52,335 nt of DNA. It comes from Bacteroidales bacterium (GTDB lineage: Bacteria > Bacteroidota > Bacteroidia > Bacteroidales > 4484-276). The notes under the pieces are model-generated. The model had not been told where the DNA came from and searched no databases. It saw only the letters and a program-made list of their open reading frames with translations. Numbering within the stretch: position 1 is the stretch's first letter; every line of letters starts with the position of its first letter. The stretch is from NCBI GenBank assembly GCA_014860585.1, contig JACZJL010000116.1, positions 1 to 52,335 on the forward strand, given 5' to 3'. Position numbers and translations under genes: made by a program. Below are positions 20,600 to 28,760 of the stretch, piece after piece.

Positions 20600-21967
20600 A
20601 ACATGGACACGCGGTTTGAGGAAATTAAGAGCGAAGCTCAGCGACTCATGGACGAGATCAAAGTCCCAGGTATAGCCATTGGGATCATGCACGATGGCAA
20701 GGTCCAAATGGCCGGCCTCGGCATTACCAATGTTGACGATCCTCAGGCTGTCACTGAAGCCACCGTGTTTTATATCGGCTCCATATCGAAGTCTTTTACG
20801 TCCACCGTAGTTCTTAAAATGTCAGAACGCGGAGAGCTCGACCTCGAAGCCCCGGTTCGGAAGTATCTCCCTGAGTTTTCGGTCCTGGATAGAGAGGCTT
20901 CAGAAAAGGCGAAGGTCATCGACCTTTTCCAGCACCGAACAGGCTGGCAAGGCGACTACTTTGAGGATCCCAGTTCGGGTGAAGATGCCTTGGAGAAGGC
21001 CGTGCGGTCTTTTCGATTCCTACCGCAACGCACACCTTATGGCGAGGTCTGGGCCTACAACAATAACAACTTCATCATTGCAGGACGCCTCATTCAAGTT
21101 GTTAGCCGTGCAAAATCTTATGAACAAAAAGTTAAGGACGAGTTGTTTCTGCCCCTGGGCATGACGCACAGCTCCTTCTTCATGGCGGAACTAATGGCAG
21201 AACGCTTTGCTGTTGGCCATGCCGGAGTATATGACGGGACGTCCGAACCTAAGGTCAGCTTTGCACCTTTTCCGCGCAGCGTCTATCCGGCCGGAGGCAT
21301 ACTCAGTAATGTCAGTGATATGATGAAGTATATGAAATTTCAGATGGACGGTAAGGACAAGGACGGCAGTCAACTGTTGTCTCCAAAGTTGCTGAATATG
21401 GCGCACAGTCCCTTGGTCGAAGGCGAGCTGAGTGAAAACAACGGTGTTACGTGGTTCGTTGAGGATATCGGCGGTGTGCGAACCGTTTTTCATGCCGGTC
21501 GGTCGGCAGGGGCTACCGCCAAAATGCTGTTTGCACCAGATAAGAAATTTGGAATCGTTGTTCTTACGAACAGCGACCGCGGTATTGAAGTGTACGATGC
21601 GGTAATCGCACTGGCTCTCAAAAAGTATTTAGATATTGAGAAAACACCCTTGGTTGCAATCACTGCAGATCGTAGTTCCCTTGAGCCTTTCGTAGGACTT
21701 TGGTTAGGGGATAATGAAGACTACAAAATCTATTTTGACAACGACCAGCTCATGGCTGAGCGCTTGTACAAACCACTAGGAGACCTCCAAATTTATAAGA
21801 ACCCTCCACCGATTTCGATGAGTAGCGCGGGTAAAGACATGGTTATCATGACAGATGGTGCCTTTAAAGGAACGGTTGGTGAGTTGCTGCGTGACAAGTC
21901 TGGAAAGCCGGCGTTCCTTAGCATGCAGCACCGGATCTTCCGTCGCTCCACCGGGGAAAACGATTAA
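20522..21967 (+). CDS. exported class C-type serine hydrolase
   Basis: A 481-residue beta-lactamase/transpeptidase-fold hydrolase. A Sec signal peptide ends near AFAQ (residue 25). The catalytic motifs are SISK (S87, K90), YNN (Y179) and a C-terminal HAG box in place of KTG, the class C/esterase/D-aminopeptidase pattern. A C-terminal extension of about 100 residues follows the catalytic domain. The family hydrolyses beta-lactams, D-peptides or esters in the periplasm; the substrate here cannot be told. The leader and signal region (20501-20600) is AT-rich and nearly identical to that of the next gene, whereas the mature region is richer in GC (60% in line 21241-21300, 32% in 20521-20580 by my count). 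First main gene of the cluster. Confidence 0.85.
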   Translation: MKKYIVLFFIALVSSLMTVQQAFAQENMDTRFEEIKSEAQRLMDEIKVPGIAIGIMHDGKVQMAGLGITNVDDPQAVTEATVFYIGSISKSFTSTVVLKMSERGELDLEAPVRKYLPEFSVLDREASEKAKVIDLFQHRTGWQGDYFEDPSSGEDALEKAVRSFRFLPQRTPYGEVWAYNNNNFIIAGRLIQVVSRAKSYEQKVKDELFLPLGMTHSSFFMAELMAERFAVGHAGVYDGTSEPKVSFAPFPRSVYPAGGILSNVSDMMKYMKFQMDGKDKDGSQLLSPKLLNMAHSPLVEGELSENNGVTWFVEDIGGVRTVFHAGRSAGATAKMLFAPDKKFGIVVLTNSDRGIEVYDAVIALALKKYLDIEKTPLVAITADRSSLEPFVGLWLGDNEDYKIYFDNDQLMAERLYKPLGDLQIYKNPPPISMSSAGKDMVIMTDGAFKGTVGELLRDKSGKPAFLSMQHRIFRRSTGEND

Positions 21968-21968
21968 T

Positions 21969-22068
21969 TAATATTTAAAAACATAAAATCATGAAAAAAA
22001 ACATTGTACTATTATTTACTGTAATAATCGCGTCATTATTTACAGTTCAACCGGCATTTGCTCAGGAA
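21969..22068 (+). repeat. leader plus signal-peptide segment, copy 2
   Basis: Partner of the segment at 20501-20599. It begins with the same TAATATTTAAAAACA leader and encodes MKKNIVLLF...AFAQ. It fuses an AT-rich export signal to a GC-rich class A beta-lactamase. Confidence 0.8.
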
Positions 22069-22986
22069 CAAAATATGAAAGATGTTTCTCAGAAGATTGA
22101 GAAACTTTCGGAGGGGCTGGTTGGCCGCATTGGTGTGGCTGCACAGGAAATCGGCGGCGACGTGGTCATAGCGGTCAATGGTGATGAGACCTTCGCCATG
22201 GCCAGCACCTACAAGGTGGCGATCGCCACAACTGTGCTGGATCGCGTGGACAAGGGGGAACTCAGTCTCGACCAACTGGTCGAAGTCCCGCTCGACATGT
22301 TCGTCACCGGCGTAATTGCGCTTGCCGAGACGTTCCCGCACCCCGGGATCCAGCTCTCGGTGGCGAACCTGATAGAGGTGATGATCACGGAAAGCGACAA
22401 CACGGCGACCGACGTCTGTATGGGGCTGGCAGGCGGACCAGCGGCGGTGACCAAGAACCTGCGCCGGCTCGGGATCAACGATTTCAGGGTCGATCGGACT
22501 ACCCGCGAGATTCTCATGGATTTCTACGGCTTGTCGGGGGCCACGCCAGAAATTGTCGCTGAGGGCATCAAAAACAACCCGGCATTGGTGATGGCCCAGA
22601 TTGATCCCAATCCGGACTTCGAGGCGGATCCCCGCGACCACGCAACGCCCCTTGCGATGCTGAAACTCCTGCTTGCCATCGACGGTGGTACGGCGATGAG
22701 CGCCGAGAGCAGCAAGTTCCTGCTGGGAGTCATGTCGCGCACGCGCACCGGCGCTGGCCGTATCAAGGGGCTGCTGCCGAAGGGAGCGTCCGTAGCGCAC
22801 AAGACCGGAACCGCAGGCGGAATTGCCAACGACGTCGGTTATGTCACGCTCCCTGACGGTCGGCGGTTTGCCATCGCCGTGTTCACCAACAGCAGCAAGA
22901 CATCCGTGGCGGACAGGGATCGGGCAATTGCAGAAGTTAGCCGGACTCTGTACGACTTTTATTATTTAATGGCACAAGACAAATAA
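21991..22986 (+). CDS. class A beta-lactamase, exported
   Basis: 331 residues; signal peptide to about residue 25 (AFAQ). All class A motifs are visible: S72-T-Y-K75 (STYK), S135-D-N137 (SDN), an omega-loop Glu, probably E173 in TREILMD, and K271-T-G273. Length is slightly above the family norm. It should hydrolyse beta-lactams in the periplasm through an acyl-enzyme; spectrum not predictable. The mature region is strikingly GC-rich (58% in 22261-22320 and 65% in 22681-22740 by my count) against about 33-37% in nearby genes, whereas its leader and signal are AT-rich. This indicates a transferred enzyme captured behind a resident export signal. It starts 23 bases after the previous stop and is probably co-transcribed. 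Confidence 0.93.
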   Translation: MKKNIVLLFTVIIASLFTVQPAFAQEQNMKDVSQKIEKLSEGLVGRIGVAAQEIGGDVVIAVNGDETFAMASTYKVAIATTVLDRVDKGELSLDQLVEVPLDMFVTGVIALAETFPHPGIQLSVANLIEVMITESDNTATDVCMGLAGGPAAVTKNLRRLGINDFRVDRTTREILMDFYGLSGATPEIVAEGIKNNPALVMAQIDPNPDFEADPRDHATPLAMLKLLLAIDGGTAMSAESSKFLLGVMSRTRTGAGRIKGLLPKGASVAHKTGTAGGIANDVGYVTLPDGRRFAIAVFTNSSKTSVADRDRAIAEVSRTLYDFYYLMAQDK

Positions 22987-22994
22987 ATTTTGTT

Positions 22995-23219
22995 ATGCCT
23001 AACAACAACTTATATAATACAGCACAATGGGATCATTATTTTCCTGATGGAGGAATGTTTAAGCATGGTAATATGGGACAAGGCATCTATGTAGATCCGA
23101 AGCGTGACTTTTGTGGAATATACTATGGCTTAGCCCCTAATCCAGATGAAATTTCAGGAATTGATCATTCTCCTGGTTATTTAATAACATCTGCAAAATT
23201 GTTTGCAGGGAAAAAATAA
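22995..23219 (+). pseudogene. C-terminal remnant of a serine hydrolase
   Basis: A 74-residue frame whose sequence parallels the last ~65 residues of the next gene: AQWD...DGGMFKHGNMGQGIYVDPKRDF here against LQWD...DGAMAKSGNLCQMIYVDPKRDF there. It carries only the strand around the KTG-like motif and cannot be an enzyme; there is no signal peptide and no catalytic serine. It starts 8 bases after the class A beta-lactamase stop and is AT-rich. The simplest reading is that a paralogue of the downstream hydrolase was mostly replaced or deleted when the GC-rich beta-lactamase arrived. Confidence 0.8.
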
Positions 23220-23248
23220 AATAATTGTTTAATTAAAAATTTAATAAA

Positions 23249-24655
23249 ATGAAAAACAAAATGAAAAACAAAATGGACAACTTCATTAAAGTAGCGCAGG
23301 TTTCAGCCTTTCTTTGCCTGGCGGTGTTTGCGTTGCCAGCGGTGGCTCAGCAGGCCAGCACTCAGATCGAAAAAGCACTAAAAGTGGAAGGCGCACGGGT
23401 CACACTGCCCGTTGGTGAAGCAATAACAAAAGATGTTTTCACTCCAGAATGGATTGATAAAGCGCGTAAAAGCTGGGATAATTTTCACTTCCAAATGGGT
23501 GGTGACCATGCCTTATACTATGCGATGCACTTGCAGGAGTTTATGTACTCGGCTGAATCTGCACCAAGCATGGAGTACAGACCGCTTGAACGTAATATCC
23601 GTCCGGAAATCCGTAATGTCAGACAACAAACGAGCAAGGGTAATATTACATTGGAAGAATATATGAATGATACTTTGTATCGTGCGCAAGGTATGATGAT
23701 GATTCACAAAGGTAAGGTAGTTTATGAAAGCTATCCGGGTATGCGCCCTTCAGATCGTCACTTAACTTCTTCTACTGGAAAAATTACCTGCGGACTTGTA
23801 ATCGCGCAATTGATTAAAGAAGGGAAAATTGACGAAAAGAAAAATATCGCTGATTACATTCCTGAATTAAAAAACACGGCTTGGGATGGCGTAACTGTTT
23901 ACAGTGTAGCCAACATGTGTACCGCACTGGATAATGAAGAAACAATTGAACACATTTTACAGCCAGACTCACCGGTAACTCGTTTTCTTGCAGCCTGCGC
24001 AGGTAGCCCAAGGGCTACAACCGGAAAACTGGAAACCTGGCTTGAAGTTGCTCAGGATCAACAAAAATTACCCGGAAACGAAAAACAAGGGGAAGTGTTT
24101 CGTTACGCATCTATCAATACAGCTATTTTAACAAAGTTGGCTGAAAACGTTGAAAATAAGAATTGGGGACTCATTTTTGAAGAGCGTGTATGGTCTAAAG
24201 TACATGCAAGAAGATCGATATTATTTCCGTTGAGTCCTACAGGATTCGCGTTGCCACTTGGCTTTGTTGCAGCAACCTTAGAAGACTATACAAGATTCGC
24301 AGCCATGTTTACACCAAGCTGGAATGCAGTATCGTCTGAGCGAATTGTGGATGAAGATCTATTGAAATTATTCTATGATAATATTGATAAAGAACGTTAT
24401 GCAAAAGGAGCTAAACTTCAAACTTCAATAGCGGATTTCAATGAAGCAGCCATGGGTAATGCTCTCCAGTGGGACTTTATTTGGGAAGATGGTGCCATGG
24501 CAAAAAGCGGAAACTTATGCCAAATGATTTATGTAGATCCAAAACGTGACTTTGCAAGTGTCTTCTTTTCACTGACTCCATTTGTAGATGGCTACGGTGA
24601 GTTTAAAGCAGGCGCTTTTCAACGTGCCGCAGCGAAAATGCTCAATGGAGAATAA
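23249..24655 (+). CDS. exported serine hydrolase (beta-lactamase C / NylB-like)
   Basis: 468 residues. The signal peptide ends near AVAQQ and is preceded by a tandemly repeated MKNK. The catalytic SxxK is S175-T-G-K178 (SSTGK), a YAS motif lies near residue 288, and the third box is KSG near the C-terminus (AMAKSGN). The pattern resembles the 6-aminohexanoate-dimer hydrolase (NylB)/class C esterase branch, which cleaves amide or ester bonds, more than true beta-lactamases. The substrate is unknown. AT-rich (33% GC in 23821-23880). A hairpin follows at 24677-24707, so transcription may partly end here. Confidence 0.85.
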   Translation: MKNKMKNKMDNFIKVAQVSAFLCLAVFALPAVAQQASTQIEKALKVEGARVTLPVGEAITKDVFTPEWIDKARKSWDNFHFQMGGDHALYYAMHLQEFMYSAESAPSMEYRPLERNIRPEIRNVRQQTSKGNITLEEYMNDTLYRAQGMMMIHKGKVVYESYPGMRPSDRHLTSSTGKITCGLVIAQLIKEGKIDEKKNIADYIPELKNTAWDGVTVYSVANMCTALDNEETIEHILQPDSPVTRFLAACAGSPRATTGKLETWLEVAQDQQKLPGNEKQGEVFRYASINTAILTKLAENVENKNWGLIFEERVWSKVHARRSILFPLSPTGFALPLGFVAATLEDYTRFAAMFTPSWNAVSSERIVDEDLLKLFYDNIDKERYAKGAKLQTSIADFNEAAMGNALQWDFIWEDGAMAKSGNLCQMIYVDPKRDFASVFFSLTPFVDGYGEFKAGAFQRAAAKMLNGE

Positions 24656-24676
24656 AAAGAAATAAAATTCAACAGA

Positions 24677-24707
24677 AAAGGACGCTTCAATAAGAGAAGT
24701 GTCCTTT
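24677..24707 (+). terminator. hairpin after the serine hydrolase
   Basis: AAAGGACGCTTC pairs with GAAGTGTCCTTT (12 bp, one G-U) around AATAAGA. The tail is AATAG without a T-run, so it may be an attenuator or mRNA-stabilising hairpin rather than a full terminator. Confidence 0.5.
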
Positions 24708-24723
24708 AATAGAGCTTGTTTAA

Positions 24724-25278
24724 ATGATAGAAGCAAAATTCTCAGTAGTCTCCAAGGTTTCCTTTGATGATGGATGGCGTTTCATATTAAAGGTAGGCGT
24801 TGTAGCCCATAAATACGGCTCTACATCAGCGCGACTGGAATCATTTCTTGTTGACCTGTCAAAAAGTTTTGGCTATGAGGGTGTATTTCGGTCAAACCCC
24901 TCCGAAATTGTTTTTGGTTTAAGGGAAACCCCTGAGTCGCCTCAGCGTGTAGAAGTTATTGCTACATTGCCCCCAGATGTCAATCTGGATAAACTGGCCC
25001 AACTGGGTGACCTGCTGAAGGAATATAGCACTGAAACAATGTCGCTTAAAGAAGCCTATCCACGTATCGATGCCATTGAACATGTACAGCCATCGTGGGG
25101 AAAGTTTGCTACTATGTTGGGCTATGCTTTTGTTGGCCTTGGCCTTGCAGCCCTTCTGGGTGCTGGTTGGGTTGATCTCTTATTTGCAACAATTTTTACC
25201 TTATTTATTTCAACTCTTATTATTACGAGCTGTCAACAAACACTAAAAATTATAAATCCAATTAAAATTAAATTATGA
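24724..25278 (+). pseudogene. ThrE-type exporter N-terminus fused to a lipoprotein signal
   Basis: 184 codons. Residues 1-154 match the N-terminal domain of the threonine/serine exporter ThrE family (FILKVGVVAHKYGSTSARLE..., then LKEAYPRIDAIEHVQPSW and a helix ending LLGAGWVDLLFA). The intact family continues through several more membrane helices. Here, from residue 155, the frame runs into TIFTLFISTLIITSCQQT, which is the lipoprotein signal of the amidohydrolase at 27003. A 55-base segment (25188-25242) matches 27011-27065 with 5 mismatches by my count. The fusion is in frame, and its stop overlaps the next ATG (ATGA). It is probably inactive as a transporter, but it may still couple translation to the amidohydrolase. 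Confidence 0.8.
25188..25242 (+). repeat. lipoprotein-signal segment, displaced copy
   Basis: 55 bases, 5 mismatches to 27011-27065 by my count. Encodes the lipobox-like LIITSC and is stranded inside the ThrE fusion frame. Confidence 0.8.
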
Positions 25279-26969
25279 AAAAACTTCTAATTTTTCTATT
25301 TAGTTTCCTGATATCCTTATCATATGGTCAGGAAAAAACAAACGTAAATGAAACCTATGATGTGGTCATATTAAACGGCCGGGTAATGGATCCCGAGACC
25401 ATGTTTGACGATGTGGCAAATGTGGGTATTAAAGATGGAAAAATAGCCATCATAACCAAATCCCAAATCAAAGGAAAAGAAACCATTGACGCTACAGGAC
25501 ATGTAGTTGCGCCTGGTTTTATAGACACTCACTACCATGCAATGGATGTTTTTGCTAGTAAGATGGCGTTAAGAGATGGTGTTACTACCGGTATGGATCT
25601 TGAAGCGGGTTCATTCAATGTAAAAGATTGGTACGCTGAGAAAGCAAAAACGGGTTGGCAGGTGAACTACGGTTCATCTGCTAGTTTACTATATAATAGA
25701 ATGGCTGTGCATGATCCTGATGCTGAATTGAGCGTGCCGGTCGACTTTTCGACTTTACCAACCTATGCTGCAAAAGCTTTTGGAGATGGTGTTCAAGGAT
25801 GGGCAGAGACGATATCCACAATCGAGGACATGAATAAAATAATGCAGCTATTGGATGAAGATTTAAGGCAAGGAGCCATTGGTCTTGCTGCTCCCATCGC
25901 ATATATGGCAATTGGACTTAGTAGTTACGAACTTTTTGAAGCTCAAAAGGTGGTTGGAAATTATGGTCGCCTTACATCTGTTCACTCCAGGTATCATCTT
26001 TTATCGGAAACACCTACTGAAGCTCCAATCGCCTTTGATGAGGTGTTTACCAATGCAATGTTAGTAGGAGCTCCATTATTAATGGCGCATAACAATGATT
26101 ATGGCTGGTGGGAAATTGAGGAAAAATTACAAATGGCTAGAGATAAAGGGTTGAATATGTGGTCAGAATATTATCCTTACGCTGCAGGGTCAACAACGAT
26201 AGCTGCAGCTTTCTTGACCCCTGCTGAGTGGGTAGAAAAACGTGGTTACAAATACGAAGAAACCATCTACGACCCTATTGATGACAAATACCTTACCAAC
26301 GAAACCTATGCGGCACTGATGAAAAAAGAACCTGGTCGCTCTGTTGTGGTTGAATTTCCTTACAGAAAAGAATGGATGAATAATTGGTTGGCAATTCCTC
26401 ACATGACTATAGCAGCTGATGCCATGGCTGGTGTTGGTGCTGACGGTAAATTGTTACCATGGGATGCTGATTGGTCTGAATATCGTGGTCATCCGCGAAC
26501 TTCTGGCTCACGTGGTGCTGTTTTTAGAATGGGACGTGAACAAGGAATCCCACTTATGTTTACCATAGCGCAAGCGAGTTACTGGCCGGCCAAACATTTA
26601 GGAGATTGTGGTCTTGAAACCATGAAACAACGTGGTCGTCTTCAGATTGGAAAAATTGCTGACATTACCATTTTTGACCCTGTAAACGTTACAGATAATT
26701 CTAGTTTTAAAGTTGGAGAGCATGGAACACCAACAACAGGCATACCTTATGTTCTTGTAAATGGAGTCATTGTGGTAAAAAACAATGAAGTGCTGCCTGT
26801 GAAGCCGGGAAAAGAAATTCGTTTCCCAATAGAAGCCAAAGGCAGATTTACTCCAATTGATCGAAACAAATGGTTGAATGAGCATACTATTGGCTTAAAT
26901 CCAGATCTTATAGATACTCATGTTGATGATGACAATTGTGCAGGAAAAATACTTGATAAAAAACAATAA
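25275..26969 (+). CDS. exported amidohydrolase, D-aminoacylase-like (paralogue 1)
   Basis: 564 residues with a signal peptide ending near SYGQ. An amidohydrolase-superfamily TIM barrel: the N-terminal beta-sandwich start VVILNGRVMDPET, the metal motif GFIDTHYH (H86, H88), a Glu in GVTTGMDLEAG (E110) where classical D-aminoacylases have a metal-bridging Cys, HSRYH and AHNND in the middle, IAADAM, the HPRTSGSRG signature, and the C-terminal GRLQIGKIADITIFDP. It probably hydrolyses N-acyl-D-amino acids or similar amides in the periplasm; the Cys-to-Glu difference means the substrate class is uncertain. AT-rich throughout (37% in 26041-26100). Its ATG overlaps the stop of the ThrE fusion. Confidence 0.87.
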   Translation: MKKLLIFLFSFLISLSYGQEKTNVNETYDVVILNGRVMDPETMFDDVANVGIKDGKIAIITKSQIKGKETIDATGHVVAPGFIDTHYHAMDVFASKMALRDGVTTGMDLEAGSFNVKDWYAEKAKTGWQVNYGSSASLLYNRMAVHDPDAELSVPVDFSTLPTYAAKAFGDGVQGWAETISTIEDMNKIMQLLDEDLRQGAIGLAAPIAYMAIGLSSYELFEAQKVVGNYGRLTSVHSRYHLLSETPTEAPIAFDEVFTNAMLVGAPLLMAHNNDYGWWEIEEKLQMARDKGLNMWSEYYPYAAGSTTIAAAFLTPAEWVEKRGYKYEETIYDPIDDKYLTNETYAALMKKEPGRSVVVEFPYRKEWMNNWLAIPHMTIAADAMAGVGADGKLLPWDADWSEYRGHPRTSGSRGAVFRMGREQGIPLMFTIAQASYWPAKHLGDCGLETMKQRGRLQIGKIADITIFDPVNVTDNSSFKVGEHGTPTTGIPYVLVNGVIVVKNNEVLPVKPGKEIRFPIEAKGRFTPIDRNKWLNEHTIGLNPDLIDTHVDDDNCAGKILDKKQ

Positions 26970-27002
26970 ATATTTAACCAAATAAACTTTAAATTAAAAG
27001 AT

Positions 27003-28670
27003 ATGAAAAGAACAATTTTTGCCTTATTTATTTCAGCTCTTATTTTTACGAGCTGCCAGCAAACAGCTACTAAAAAAGCTGCCGATCCGAATCAGGAATT
27101 TGATGTGGTCATCCTTAATGGCCGAGTAATGGACCCCGAAACCAATTTCGACGGTATTCGAAATGTAGGAGTTAAAGATGGTAAAATTGCCATCATAACC
27201 GAAGCCACTATTAATGGTAAAGAAAGTATTGATGCGAAAGGTTTGGTCGTGGCGCCAGGATTTATCGATGGGCACCAACATTGTATTGAGCCCTATCAAT
27301 ACCGGTTGATGCTACGCGACGGTCGTACGACGCTTCTGGACACCGAGATCGGCGCTCACGGGCCAAAGCTCGACGAGTGGTACAAGCGACGAGAAGGAAA
27401 AGCACCGGTGAATTTTGGTGTGGCGGTGGCTCACGAATTTGCGCGGGCGGAGGTGTTGGACGGCTTTACCGATTGGAAATATCTCTACAGTCCCGACGCT
27501 GGCCAATCCCGTCTCACAAAGGAGGGTTGGTCAAAGACCCGGCCGACCCTGGAGCAGGGTAACCAGATCCTTGCCCTGATTGACCAAGGCTTACAGCAGG
27601 GAGGACTTGGAATCGGCTCTACCGTTGGCTACATGCGCGCGGGGGTCTCGGCCCGCGAGATATTCGAACTGCAAAAGCTGGGCGGGCTATACGGCCGCTT
27701 TATCAGTATGCATTTCCGCTATACACCGGGCGATGATACCGGCGAAGTCAACGGTATCCAGGAGATGCTCGCAAATGCGGCGGCATTAGGGACACCGGCC
27801 ATCGCCGCCCATTTCAACAATCCGGGATACAATATGGTGCATGAGCTTTTGATGCGGATACGGGAACGGGGTTACAACGTCTGGGGCGAAATCTATCCAT
27901 ACGCTGCGGGTTCAACAGCTTTAAATGCCGTATTTCTTGAACCCGAAGTTTGGGTGAATGCCCTGGGCAACAAATATGAGGAAACCATACAAGATGTGGC
28001 AACCGGTGAGTTCTACACCCAGAAATCGCGTGAGGAGATGCTTAAAAAGGAACCCACACGCCTCGTGCTTGTCTACAAGATCCCGGAATCGGCTATTGTT
28101 GACTGGATCAAAATGCCTGGTGTTGCCATTGGCAGCGACGGCATGCCAATGATCCCAGACGACAACCTGACCTGGGACACGCCCTATGAAGATCTGCCCA
28201 ATACCCACCCGCGGACTTCCGGGTCTTTTGCCACAGTGCTTCGCCTTGCCAGAGAAAACGATATCCCGCTGATGCAGGCCGTATCCATGACCAGTTACAA
28301 TTATGCAAAGCCGCTGGGTGAGATGGGTTTGAAGTCCATGCAGGTTCGCGGACGGATGCAGGAAGGTATGGTGGCCGATATTACCATTTTCGATCCTGAA
28401 ACCGTCAGAGACAATTCGACCTACGCAAACGGAGCACTTCCGTCTTCAGGAATCCTTCATGTGCTTGTTAACGGAACCCTTGTCATGAAAGATCAGGAAC
28501 CACTGAAAGGCGTGAATCCTGGGCAGCCGATCCGCTTCGAACCAGTTAAGAGCAAATTTGAGCCGCTCACCATCGAGGGGTGGAACAATACCTTCTATGC
28601 CTCCCCGATCGATTTCGGCGGTGGGATTCCTTGTTGCGACTTCGCCAATGAAAAAGGTCATAAACATTAA
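27003..28670 (+). CDS. lipoprotein amidohydrolase, D-aminoacylase-like (paralogue 2)
   Basis: 555 residues. A lipoprotein signal with lipobox FTSC (C18) anchors it in a membrane. The domain order is as in the preceding paralogue: VVILNGRVMDPET, GFIDGHQH (H91, H93), a Glu (E115) in RTTLLDTEIGAHG, AAHFNNPG, GSDGM, HPRTSGSF and GRMQEGMVADITIFDP. The first ~95 codons are AT-rich and close to paralogue 1 at DNA level, then composition jumps (40% in 27061-27120, 63% in 27301-27360 by my count). This suggests a recombinant gene: resident 5' end, acquired body. Substrate unknown, probably N-acyl-D-amino acids or related amides. A strong terminator follows at 28685. Confidence 0.87.
   Translation: MKRTIFALFISALIFTSCQQTATKKAADPNQEFDVVILNGRVMDPETNFDGIRNVGVKDGKIAIITEATINGKESIDAKGLVVAPGFIDGHQHCIEPYQYRLMLRDGRTTLLDTEIGAHGPKLDEWYKRREGKAPVNFGVAVAHEFARAEVLDGFTDWKYLYSPDAGQSRLTKEGWSKTRPTLEQGNQILALIDQGLQQGGLGIGSTVGYMRAGVSAREIFELQKLGGLYGRFISMHFRYTPGDDTGEVNGIQEMLANAAALGTPAIAAHFNNPGYNMVHELLMRIRERGYNVWGEIYPYAAGSTALNAVFLEPEVWVNALGNKYEETIQDVATGEFYTQKSREEMLKKEPTRLVLVYKIPESAIVDWIKMPGVAIGSDGMPMIPDDNLTWDTPYEDLPNTHPRTSGSFATVLRLARENDIPLMQAVSMTSYNYAKPLGEMGLKSMQVRGRMQEGMVADITIFDPETVRDNSTYANGALPSSGILHVLVNGTLVMKDQEPLKGVNPGQPIRFEPVKSKFEPLTIEGWNNTFYASPIDFGGGIPCCDFANEKGHKH
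27011..27065 (+). repeat. lipoprotein-signal segment, in-place copy
   Basis: Encodes the functional signal of the second amidohydrolase. Partner of 25188-25242. Confidence 0.8.
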
Positions 28671-28684
28671 AAGCTATAAAGCAG

Positions 28685-28722
28685 TGTGCCGGGCATTCCT
28701 ATACCCGGCACATTGTTTTATT
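28685..28722 (+). terminator. rho-independent terminator after the second amidohydrolase
   Basis: TGTGCCGGG pairs perfectly with CCCGGCACA around a 10-base loop, followed by TTGTTTTATT. It divides the hydrolase block from the outer-membrane protein block. Confidence 0.8.
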
Positions 28723-28760
28723 AAATACTTATTTGTAATCACAACTAAAAAAATTAAAAA

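Noticed and set aside
22036-22800. 254-codon leftward open frame opposite the class A beta-lactamase
   Set aside because: Antisense shadow created by the high GC of the real gene; Arg/His-rich with no protein features.
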